A stretch of 64,000 bases of DNA from contig AP026127.1 in NCBI GenBank assembly GCA_030295235.1, positions 1,118,501 to 1,182,500 on the forward strand, in the 5' to 3' direction. The translations under genes and the position numbers were made by a program. Positions 36,007-45,260 of this stretch are shown in pieces. The notes under the pieces were generated by a model that worked only from the letters and a program-made list of their open reading frames with translations, ran no database searches and had not been told where the DNA came from. Source of the stretch: Fistulifera solaris. Its lineage: Eukaryota; Bacillariophyta; Bacillariophyceae; Naviculales; Stauroneidaceae. The first letter of the stretch is position 1; each line of letters opens with the position of its first letter.

Positions 36007-36555
36007 TCAAGCGAATTCCTTGTTGTCCTTTATTTCTCGAAGCTCTTCCAGCAATTGTTCGGCGTCTGCCGCGGCATTGTCGACAACCTTGAAGTAAGCA
36101 ACATTACCGTCCACCACAATCATACTGAATCGCTCAGAACGAGTTCCCAATGAGACTTTATCATACACTCGATCAACGCCGTACGCCTTGGCGAAAGTAG
36201 CTTCCGGATCCGCGAAAAATTGAATCTTTCTGGGGTCATTCTTCAATGCCAACTGCCAACCATGATGCGCATAAGGATCCGATACCGAGTAGCAGATAAT
36301 GTCATCACAACCAGCATCTAGTAGCTCATCGGCTAGTTTCTTGTATCCTGGATAATGCTCGTTCGTACAAGTACCAGTGAACGGAGCCGGCACGCCGAAG
36401 AGCGCTACTGTCTTGCCTTTGAAAAGATCTGTCAAACGAACAGCATTATCCGAAGCCAAGTTGGATCCCTCACTCGCGTTATTGTACCAAGGACGAGCTT
36501 TTTCGAGATGAATGACGGAACTTAACATGCTTGTGCCGGGCGCAATGAGACTCAT
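36007..36555 (-). CDS. Peroxiredoxin, type II / Prx5 family
   Basis: This is a thiol peroxidase reducing H2O2 and organic peroxides. From the ATG at 36555 the frame is intact to the stop at 36007. The peroxidatic Cys lies in VPAPFTGTCTNEH (P-x3-T-x2-C), followed by the Prx5-type GYKKLADELLDAG, ICYSVSDPYAHHGWQLAL, FFADPEATFAKAYGV and RSERFSMIVVDG. No second conserved C-terminal Cys is seen, as in 1-Cys or atypical members. The same frame continues upstream to an ATG at 36840 with a hydrophobic stretch (AIWIFVCSLFLSSSKA). A longer, targeted form is therefore possible. Lumenal or plastid location would depend on that start. Confidence 0.88.
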   Translation of the reverse strand: MSLIAPGTSMLSSVIHLEKARPWYNNASEGSNLASDNAVRLTDLFKGKTVALFGVPAPFTGTCTNEHYPGYKKLADELLDAGCDDIICYSVSDPYAHHGWQLALKNDPRKIQFFADPEATFAKAYGVDRVYDKVSLGTRSERFSMIVVDGNVAYFKVVDNAAADAEQLLEELREIKDNKEFA

Positions 36556-37114
36556 GGATCGGATCTGTTGTCGAAGGGAAAATTCGTAGACAAGCGAGCA
36601 GGCCTTCACACCCTTTTGCAGAGTGAGTTGACAAAGAGCATTGTTAGAAGGAGGATTTTTAAAAGAGGAGTTCCGTAGTACGTGATGATGATTCGTGAGG
36701 CTACAAAAGATGTTATCTCTATTGTATCGCTCTCTTCGTTGTTTGTTGCTTGCTTTGCTCGATGATAGGAAAAGTGAACAAACAAAAATCCAAATGGCCG
36801 AGTTTGAGTCTCTTTGACGTGGCAAAGTTGAACTTGACATTGCATGCCTGCGGCATGCAGCAATCAGTCAACGTCATACTGACGTCGATGACGTTGAACG
36901 CTTTCGAGAGCGAATCATCATCAATCGTGTTTCAAGAACGCATGACGCATGACTGATTAAAAAATTTATGTCTGAAGAAGTAGGGGGTCTATTATTTTTA
37001 TATAAGTAAGCCAGTTCAGCAGAGCGAGGTGGAATACATTTGTCGGATGAGTCGCTGTTTTTCTTCGCATTGAGATTTTAAGCGCATGAAGGATTCAAAA
37101 GTGTTATGCAGGTG
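36556..37114. promoter_or_regulatory. Region upstream of peroxiredoxin with clustered TGACGT motifs
   Basis: It holds the possible N-terminal extension of Prx (to 36840). Upstream of that is AACGTCA at 36870-36876 and TGACGTCGATGACGTT at 36880-36895, three TGACGT-type cores within 26 bp. Such sites bind bZIP or aureochrome factors in diatoms. The rest, down to 37114, shows nothing. Confidence 0.4.
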
Positions 37115-37699
37115 CTACGCTGCTCCGGCCCCGACGAAATGGGACCGTCGCCAGCTCCATTGGTAATGTGAAGCATGTGGATCTCTAACGAGAGAAGACT
37201 GATCCAGGTGAATCCAGTGTGGCCAGTGGATAAAGTGGTCATGGATATGCTGGTTTCGTTGTTGTTGCTCTTGCGCAAGAGTCGTCGTGACATCCGTACC
37301 TTTGGGATGACGCATCATCATCGGCCATATTGCCAAATGCGGGACAGACCGACTATGCTTTGCTTCCGTAGTATTTGCGGCTGTCGCATGAGACGAAACT
37401 TGGGCGTAAAGCTCTTCTCTCATCAAAGGAGTAGCGACTGAATGAGGAACGGGGTCAAAACTAACCGGTTGTGGATATTCTCGAACGACATCGTTTTTGT
37501 TTGCTTTTAAATGCTTTTGGTACCACACTGCCGGTTGTACATGCTGAAACTGTCTTTGCTGGGACGGTGCGGTACGATGGTAGGCAGATTCGTAGATCGT
37601 CGGAGCCGAAGCTTCTTTTTTGTGGCTCGTCGGAACAAACTCCCGGTAGTTGTAATACGCCACCAGAGGAGGCTGTCGGCGGGCCTTTTGTGAAATCAT
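37115..37699 (-). CDS. Small unrecognised protein (194 residues)
   Basis: This is an intact ATG frame on the minus strand. It is rich in His, Gln, Pro and Tyr (YYNYREFVP, HHx-type clusters near the end) with no signal, membrane segment or known domain. Codon composition looks coding and no competing frame is better, but no homology is apparent. It could be a rapidly evolving gene or a chance frame. Confidence 0.4.
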   Translation of the reverse strand: MISQKARRQPPLVAYYNYREFVPTSHKKEASAPTIYESAYHRTAPSQQRQFQHVQPAVWYQKHLKANKNDVVREYPQPVSFDPVPHSVATPLMREELYAQVSSHATAANTTEAKHSRSVPHLAIWPMMMRHPKGTDVTTTLAQEQQQRNQHIHDHFIHWPHWIHLDQSSLVRDPHASHYQWSWRRSHFVGAGAA

Positions 37700-37834
37700 T
37701 GTATCCTTTTATCAAGGTGAAAATTGCTTTGTTGTGTACTGTTGTTCGTCTTCTGGTTTGTGATTGAAAGTTTATGTGCTTGTTTGATTGATTGATTTTG
37801 TTCTGTGACTGTGACACGACGAGCGTAACATATG

Positions 37835-38295
37835 GGACTAATGTCTTAGGCCAGCACTAAAATTTCCACAGGGCCCCATACCAGCACTTTTCGACCCTCC
37901 GCGCCACTTTGGTTAATACATACACCAAGATCATTAAGAAGATCGCAATTTTACTATCTACACCTCAAGCAAGATCTAATAGACAACGTGAGCTAGCTTT
38001 TTTTTTTTACATTTTTGCTTTGAGTTCGTAGATGCACTTAGCTAAAGCGCCGACGGTCAATTTTCGACCTTTAACGTTTGTAGAGCAACCAAATCACCAA
38101 TACGTAGAATTTTTGCCGGATTATAAGTATTTATTGTCCATTATCCGTCTCTGTGCTAATAATTAATGGTAATTCTGATTTTGATTTTATATTGATGGAG
38201 TAATGATCATTCGCAAGTCGATGCCCTTAATTTTTGCTAAAAGTGCTGGTATGGGGCCCTGTGGAAATTTTAGTGCTGGCCTAAGACATTAGTCC
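37835..38295. mobile_element. 461-bp MITE with perfect 57-bp terminal inverted repeats (Mutator-like candidate)
   Basis: 37835-37891 (starting GGACTAATGTCTTAGGCCAG) is the exact reverse complement of 38239-38295. The direct flanks are GTAACATATG (37825-37834) and GTAACAAATG (38296-38305), a 10-bp target-site duplication with one mismatch. The 347-bp interior is AT-rich and non-coding. Long terminal inverted repeats plus a 9-11 bp duplication point to a non-autonomous Mutator-like element; the superfamily is inference. Confidence 0.88.
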
Positions 38296-38598
38296 GTAAC
38301 AAATGCGATCCGTTCTCGTTCGCATCCGCATTTTCTCGCAAAGTGCCGCCTACTGTATGAGGTACAGTAAAGATAGAGTGAATCACGAACTAATCACGAC
38401 TCACTGTCTGTTTTGACCTATGAACGTCTGTGCGCCGTACGACATGCCATTTTAATGAAATAAGCACCGAGCACCGCGAGCAAGGAGCAACGAGAGTTCA
38501 TCATGCGAGCTTCATGTTGACAACAATAATTGACAACCATAATACAAACAGCAATCAAACCTGGCTAATTTCGTTCTGTATCACAGGCAATCAAAGTC

Positions 38599-39198
38599 AT
38601 GTCTTTTCCAGGAAAACAGTTGCAGCGCTGCTGGCATCTTATTGATGCACAAAATCAAACGGTAGGGCGATTAGCGGTCCAAGTGTCTTCGCTTCTGCGC
38701 GGAAAGCACAAACCTACCTATCTCCCTAACAAAGATATGGGTGACACAGTTGTTGTAATCAATGCCTCCAAAGTTACTTTCACAGAGCCGCAGAAGAAAT
38801 GGAAAGATAAAGTGTACCGTTGGCATACCGGCTATCCTGGAGGACTCAAGGAACGAACGGCTGCCGAAATGATGAATCGAAAGCCCACAGAAGTATTGCG
38901 CAAAGCAGTCATGGGCATGCTCAAGCGAAATCGGTTGAGACATGGTTTCTTGGAACCGCGGTTAAAGATATACCCCGGATCTGAACATCCGCACACGGCG
39001 CAATTGCCGGCCGAAGTCGAGCCGGTGGCACCAGTACCCCGCAATCTACATCGCCACTTTCATTACGGACTCCAGCACTATGCACATCCCGCTAGCTATC
39101 AGGAGGGAATACCCGCACCGATTGGGAAAGCACAGGTTGAGCATGTGGAGCTAGTGGAAGATAGATCAACAACGCAGGCAGGTCAAGGCCCAAATTAA
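38599..39198 (+). CDS. MRPL13: Mitochondrial large-subunit ribosomal protein uL13m
   Basis: This is an L13-family protein of the organellar ribosome. It shows the family pattern CWHLIDAQNQTVGRLAVQVS, GKHKPTYLPNKDMGDTVVVI, KVYRWHTGYPGGLKERTA, VLRKAVMGMLKRNRLRHGFL and LKIYPGSEHPHTAQLP. These resemble the mitochondrial rather than the cytosolic (L13a) branch. A C-terminal extension of about 65 residues is His- and Pro-rich. The frame is intact from the ATG at 38599. There is no obvious presequence, as in several uL13m proteins. It is convergent with the Aven-like gene, 60 bp between stops. Confidence 0.88.
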   Translation: MSFPGKQLQRCWHLIDAQNQTVGRLAVQVSSLLRGKHKPTYLPNKDMGDTVVVINASKVTFTEPQKKWKDKVYRWHTGYPGGLKERTAAEMMNRKPTEVLRKAVMGMLKRNRLRHGFLEPRLKIYPGSEHPHTAQLPAEVEPVAPVPRNLHRHFHYGLQHYAHPASYQEGIPAPIGKAQVEHVELVEDRSTTQAGQGPN

Positions 39199-39258
39199 GA
39201 TTTCTAATTGTGTGGTAGCAAACGACGTAAAATCTTTCAAAAGAATATCTACACTAGT

Positions 39259-40251
39259 CTATATCATACTATCAAGCCAGTCTTCCAAGTTTTCGTCCTC
39301 TAAGACTTCTTCTTTCTTGTCTCTGGATTCCGATGGAGTAATGTTGGCTGTGTCGACACTGTTCAACGTTTCTTTAAGCCACTCGTCTATCTTGTCTTGT
39401 TCATTGGAAGTTGCCGTAGCCACGCGAGGATAATCATTCTGGTCTTGACTGGGTAACGATCGTAATCTCATAATGAGATCGTCATTATCTTCCTCTACTT
39501 TTATACTGGCTGGCGACGTCGCAGACGGCTCGATTTCATCATATGATTTCAAAAGTGTGTCTACCCCCTGTGACACGTGCGAACCCGACATTTCGGGTAG
39601 ATTCAACAATTGATCTACCGCATTCGCGTTGGCAGTAGCTGTGACTCCGAACAGAGAAACCCGTCCCGACGTCTTTGGGAGCGGCTCTTCCTCCGGCGGA
39701 GGTTTTACCGGCCTCGAAGGTAGGTTTTGAATTCCCAATCGACTGGCGACTGGATCGGCTAGTGCATTGGCAGCACAATACTTTGCCGTCACGGAAGAGA
39801 GTGAAGAAACAGCAGTAGAGTCGTCGCGGACATCCTTGTCTGGCTCCTCACCCGTGATGGCCGAAATTAGTCGAGAAGGGATTCTAAATCGATCTGCCAA
39901 GGAAAGATGTTTTAAAGCAAAATTCATATCTTTTCGTAGCTGGTCTGGATCAGTCATACTGAAAGCAAGAGTTGCTGGTTCTAAGTCTTCCTTCTTGGTA
40001 GGCATCACATAACGCTGAGAAGCGACATTGGCTTCAAGTAAAGACACCTCATCCTCTAATCTCTCCTCGAAGTCATAACTATCAACATCATGCTTTTCTT
40101 CATTTTCATTCTCGTCGTCTTTCCCCCCGGCATTCCACTTCGGTCGACTGATCCGTCGTTTTGCTCCATCGAGTCGGCCTGTGCCACGACCACTGCCTCG
40201 CCCTCGACCTCGTCCTTTTCGTTGATTAAATAATACTTGAGCTCGTCCCAT
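39259..40251 (-). CDS. Aven homologue (RGG-rich apoptosis/checkpoint regulator)
   Basis: This is an intact 330-residue frame. The N-terminus is an RGG-type RNA-binding box (RKGRGRGRGSGRGTGR). The middle segment FSMTDPDQLRKDMNFALKHL ... ADRFRIPSRLI aligns in pattern with the helical core of animal Aven. The extreme C-terminus, ENLEDWLDSMI, is the near-invariant Aven ending. Animal Aven binds Bcl-xL and Apaf-1, activates ATM after DNA damage and binds G-quadruplex mRNAs. Which of these holds in an alga without canonical Bcl-2 proteins is unknown. Checkpoint or translation roles look more likely, and the CHK2-like kinase is the next gene (inference). Confidence 0.8.
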   Translation of the reverse strand: MGRAQVLFNQRKGRGRGRGSGRGTGRLDGAKRRISRPKWNAGGKDDENENEEKHDVDSYDFEERLEDEVSLLEANVASQRYVMPTKKEDLEPATLAFSMTDPDQLRKDMNFALKHLSLADRFRIPSRLISAITGEEPDKDVRDDSTAVSSLSSVTAKYCAANALADPVASRLGIQNLPSRPVKPPPEEEPLPKTSGRVSLFGVTATANANAVDQLLNLPEMSGSHVSQGVDTLLKSYDEIEPSATSPASIKVEEDNDDLIMRLRSLPSQDQNDYPRVATATSNEQDKIDEWLKETLNSVDTANITPSESRDKKEEVLEDENLEDWLDSMI

Positions 40252-41097
40252 ATTTCCGCTTGTTGACCAACGACAAACACGACTTTTTCGAGCTTACTCC
40301 TCCGTCGTCTTGTTGTTATCCTGGTTGTACAATTAATGCAAGTCTAGCGGTCTACTTCGGTTAGAAACCCACAACGTGGATAGGACTTATAAACTCAAGA
40401 GTTATTTCCAAGCCTTAACATCAACAATCCAGCAGCCGGCAATTGCAATTGTTAATGCACCCTCTTGTTGCACCTCTGTGTCCCAAGGAAATAAATAATT
40501 TCCTTGCTGTGTCCGTCATGGGAGGAACTTTTTTGCCGCGTTTTCCCGTTTTCCCCGTTTATACCGAGCGGCGAGCGGCACTCACGACCGTTATAACCAA
40601 CATAAAGTATCACAGCAAATTCTCACTATAAAATAATATCTTTGTTTTGTTACCGAGCGGTACTCACGAACGTTATAACCAACATAAAGTATCACAGCAA
40701 ATTCTCACTATAAAATAATATCTATGTTTTGTTACCGAGCGGTACTCACGACCGTTATAACCAACATAAAACATGACAGCAAATATTCTCACTATTAGAA
40801 AATACTTACTAATTACGTAGTAGTGAGGATAAAAACTCGTCCGAAATCAAAAGTTTCCGTTGAACACGCGCGCACGCGAGCCCTAACTCTACTTTTATTT
40901 TTATAGTGGGATGGAGCAGCCTGCGTCACGTGTCACACCAAAGTGCAAGCTCGATCCGCCGGCGACCATACCCACACTGCAGTTAAACTGTACAACAGCA
41001 ACAGCAAAACAGCAAGCAAAAGCTTGTTCTGCTTCATCGAGGCATTTGCTTGATAAGCATTGCTTTATTATTTGCATTATAAACGACATCTTCCCAA
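40252..41097. repeat. Divergent promoter region containing an 82-bp tandem repeat (about 3 copies)
   Basis: CGTTATAACCAACATAAA recurs at 40589, 40671 and 40753. The unit also carries ACCGAGCGGTACTCACGA and TCTCACTATAAAATAATATC. The array (about 40565-40800) lies between the divergent Aven-like (-) and CHK2-like (+) genes. A CACGTGTCAC stretch lies at 40926-40935. No gene is present. Confidence 0.85.
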
Positions 41098-44000
41098 ATG
41101 AAGTCAAGTCAAAACACTCGAATTGATCTAACACCTCCACCGTATGGCACTTCGCAGGATGTACGTGATGAATGGGCTTCTATTGTGTTCTTCCATTTTT
41201 TGGCGGCAACTTTCTTCTCTCACAATCGTTCTTTTGATAGGCGAACCTCACACAGACGCAAACATCGGAAATTTTGACTCAAAATCCGGATTTGACGCAA
41301 CTGGGTGACGACGATGGTGCCTTACTCTCACCGCTTCCGCCGTTTAGTCCGGGCGTGCTTCGCACTCTGCCGTGGGGTCGTTTGATGCCGACCCAAACGT
41401 CGCGACCCGCGTTCGATCTTTGCCGCGACAACCCAACGAATCCCAACCCGTAGGAGGTATTTCGTTCCTAGGAATTGAACACTTGCATCCCTCGGATGTC
41501 TTTAATGAGTATACGATCGGAAGAAGTCCCAAATGCGATCTGCGGGCCATCAAACCGGAGGATGGGTCGGATGTCGACGAAAACAATCGACAACAGTGGG
41601 CATACGGAGTTATATCCAATCGACACTGTCGGATTTTTTGTTGCTTAGATTCGAGCTTGACACAACCTGGAGTCACTTTGCCTCGAATGCAAGTCTTTTG
41701 GAAGATATGAGTGGAAATGGAACGATCGTCAACCAAACGACACTGTTGCGCCGAGGAGAGAAACGCATGCTACATACCGGGGACGAGATATGCTTGGTTA
41801 ATCCGCACACACTGAAAAAGAAGATACGTTCCGCGACGGTTTTAAAGGAGCTTCTCAGTCAGCACTCCTTTGTCTTTGTTAATTTGCATCAGCAGCAACC
41901 AGGATTCACGGCGCAGGTGTTAAAGTCGTGGCAGATGAATCCTCCGAGCACAGTGGCAAAAAGCGCAAGCCGGCGGTCAATGTCCGAGAAATTCGGCAAC
42001 ACTCGAACTATGTTGGAAAGTCGCCGGCAGGAGAGATTGTTGGTTGGAGAACTCTACAAAATCGACAAATGGCGAACAAAATGCCGGGCACTGGTCGACG
42101 TGTGGAAGAAGAATACGACATTCGAGATCTTTTGGGAAGTGGAACGGTAGGAGAGGTCAGAAGAGCGATTCATCGCAAAAGCGGCGAGGAACGAGCCGTC
42201 AAAATCATATCCATCGGAGGACGTAATCGAGGCTTAATGCAGGTTCAGCCGACGACAGCCTTGCAAGCAGAGGCAACCATTCTGCAAAAGCTCAAGCACC
42301 CCTACGTCGTACGATTGTTTGACGTGTATCCTCCAACTGCGTCGTCCAACAATATTTACTTGGTCATGGAGCTTCTTCATGGCGGCGATCTATTTGATCG
42401 GATTGTGGAAAAGGGAAGGTTTACCGAGACGGAAAGTCGCCGCGTGATGAGACGACTTTTGAACGCCATCCACTATCTTCATGAAGAATGCAATATCGTA
42501 CATCGTGACCTCAAGCCAGAAAATATCCTCTGTGTTCATCGCGGACTCGATCGTTGCATAGAAGTCAAAATTACTGATTTCGGGCTCGCGAAGGCAGTGA
42601 ATGGTTGCCAAGAATCACTTAAGACGTTCTGTGGCACTCCGCAATACTTTGCCCCGGAAGTTTTGAAGCGCCGAAGCACAGTAGCGGGACGCGGACGCTA
42701 TGGCAAACCGGCAGACATGTGGTCTTTAGGAGTTATTCTGTATGTTCTTCTTTCCGGGACGCAGCCTTTTGATGTGGAACTCGACGATGCAGCTAGCACC
42801 GACAGCCAAGGCGATGGAGACTCTAAGCGGGTTCAGTTTTCGAATGAGCATTGGGAAGGCATATCGGAATCTGCTCGCGACCTGATCCGCAAATTGCTTG
42901 TTGTTGATACGAATTCGCGCTTTACTGTTCAACAAGCATGCGACCACGAATGGATGTTAGTCGATGACGGCGATACGCATGTTCACCCCCTAAGCGACCC
43001 TGCGGTGGTGGAGTTTCGAAAGACTTTGTCACCGACAACGCGTAAAGTCGGTAACGAGGTGGACCTCATGAGCAAACTGTCGGTGGAAGATTCTGGCTCA
43101 AACAACGAGATGCCGTCGTCTCCCTTTATTTATCCAAATCGACCAAGCTCGCCTAATATTGAGAATCAGTCTATTGCTTCCGATGCTGTCGACGGATCGT
43201 GCCTACGAGAAAGCGGAACTGATCCCTTGGCGGCGGCCATGGATGTCAAAGAGGCTGAAAGCGATTCACTACAGACCAACGAAAGTCCTATGATGGTAGT
43301 CGTCGGTCCAGGTCCGGCGAATACATCTTGTTCGGTTGACGAAGGTATCGATGAAATGGCCGTCGAAGCTTGTACATTTAATGCTGACAACATGTCTCCC
43401 TCAAGTGCAGTTAAGAACCAGGTTGTGAATATGGAAGACATTTTGATCAGTGGAAATCGAAGCGAGGTCGTTTACGAAACACCGTCGGCGCCCGCGAATC
43501 TAGAATTGCAAGAGGAAGGGGGAAAAGTTGTTTTAAGCCACACGGCTCTTTCTTTAAAAAACTCAGGCGCTGATTGCGAAGAGGGCGGCTTGTCCGACAA
43601 CAAGATTAAAGAGTCGGTGCATAATGAGAACCTTGATTCACTCAAGGCAGCCAGAAATCTACTTGCTTTCTGTACACCAAGTGACAGGTCACGAGAGGTC
43701 TTTACAAAGAATGCCAAGGCCAAGGAAGAGCACCACCTTTCTTTGACGACCCGTCGTCCCCTCTCTCCTGTTCGAGGGCCAAACCAACCAGAGAATACTT
43801 TACAAAATGAAAACAATCTAACCACGCTCTTCGACGCATTGCCAACTCCGCCGACTTCGCATCGCAACCCTGCTAGAGTTTCTGATTTTCCAAACGATCG
43901 CGAGACTAAGCCACTTTACGAAGACGATGATGTCATGTCTTTCCCCAGCGATAGGGCTGAAAGTATAGCGTCCTTCTCATCTGCGAATTCAAAGCCTGGT

Positions 44001-44207
44001 CCCCACGAGATACGCGAACCATCCGAAAAAGCATCGAAGAAGCGCAAGGCAGATGCTGTCGATACCGCAAAACAAGACAATGGGGACACAAGCAGCGATC
44101 GAGCAGCAGTACACAAGCGAAGGAAGAAGCACCAGTCTGAAGTTCGACCCGCTTCTTTGAAAAGACAGACCACTCTTTCATCCTGGTTTACAAAAAGTAC
44201 AACCTAG
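41098..44207 (+). CDS. CHK2/RAD53-like checkpoint kinase: FHA domain, Ser/Thr kinase, C-terminal PIP-like motif
   Basis: Exon 1 (ATG at 41098) encodes MKSSQNTRIDLTPPPYGTSQ. An intron at 41161-41240 (80 bp, GTACGT...TAG) follows. An SQ/TQ-rich N-terminus (LTQTQTSEILTQ) precedes an FHA domain (YTIGRSPKCD, ISNRHCRIF, DMSGNGTIVN). The kinase has LGSGTVGEV, the Lys of AVKIIS, a lysine-rich GG insert, HRDLKPENIL, DFGLA and GTPQYFAPEVL. All catalytic residues are present. A long Ser/Glu-rich tail with a basic patch (KKRKADAVD) ends in RQTTLSSWFTKSTT. Frame breaks near 41395, 41690 and 41915 are needed in the FHA half; the kinase half is clean. Order and motifs place it in the CHK2 group, acting in the DNA-damage response. 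Confidence 0.88.
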
Positions 44208-44373
44208 CCAGAGCAAAACTCATGAAGATAATTTTAATCTAGTTATGAAGAGATTGCATACAAATTACCTGGTAATGTCTAATTTATGTCAACACTCGTA
44301 TGCAATGTCATGTGCACCGCATTCGGTTCTGGTAGACTTGGGGCATTCGCTTCGTTATCCTTTCGTCGTTTTG

Positions 44374-45260
44374 TTAACGTGGCCCCGCTTGCAACCAGGG
44401 AATGTTTAGACGCGTGGAGCGCGAAACTGGCATCTCGCAGATTCGTTGCTTGACTCTCTGTCTCTCTCTTGTGAATGTACGGTGAAAGCAAGCCGGTGAA
44501 ACTCCCCGGTTTTCGTCGTATTCATTTGCTGATTCCAAAAACATACTCACGAGTGTGTCGGATCCCAACTGTTGTCGAAGAGCGTATAAAATCACCGAAG
44601 TGGCCAGTACTTGTGCCGCAAAGGTAGCTGATCCAGCCTCGACCATTTGGTTCTTATCCTGACGATGATTGCCGTTTGAACCGAAAATTTTGTAATGATT
44701 TTGCGACAGTACTTCCCGAAGCATCAACAAAGTACCGATAAAAGGTCTTTCGTCAAAACCTGTCTCCATCCTAGTAATAAATTTTCTATTAACCGCCCCA
44801 CTCATTGTTTTCAAAACTATATCCTGGCAGAACTTGCGCAGTGATTCACCGATCATCGACATGTGGGACTCGTTTTCTCCGCGTCGTTGATTGTCGCACT
44901 TAAGACCGGCGACGGCCAAGGTCCATCGCGTAAAGCGTGAGCGATAATCGATCCAGCGAGTAACACTTGCTGTTCCAGAGTCGGACTCATATGCCCCGAT
45001 TCGAATGAGGCGTTTTCCATCTCGTCGAGCGACGACGCAACATTTCTGATTGCAATCTCGTTAAATTTCTTTTGTGGCTGTAAGAGCGACGAGCTTGGTG
45101 GTCTCGGTAACACGACCGACTTTGGTTGTTTGGCATTCTTACTTCCCGTGGTGGACGAAACACCTTCGGTGTCATTGTGGGCATCTGCGCTGCACACATC
45201 ACCCTGATTGTCAGCACGATGACCTCTTTTTGCTTTACAAGTCTCCAACGCACTCTTCAT
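44374..45260 (-). CDS. Unrecognised, mostly helical protein (about 295 residues)
   Basis: I do not recognise this. From the ATG at 45260 the frame reads a Ser/Asn/Lys-rich N-terminus (KQPKSVVLPRPPSSSLLQ) and a helical section (FNEIAIRNVASSLDEMENA, LEQQVLLAGSIIAHALRDG). After one frame shift near 44915 it continues with SLRKFCQDIVLKTMSGAVN, FIGTLLMLREVLSQNH and AAQVLATSVILYALRQQLG. The single break sits at a TTGG context like others nearby. There is no signal peptide and there are no catalytic motifs. It is convergent with the CHK2-like gene. Confidence 0.55.
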
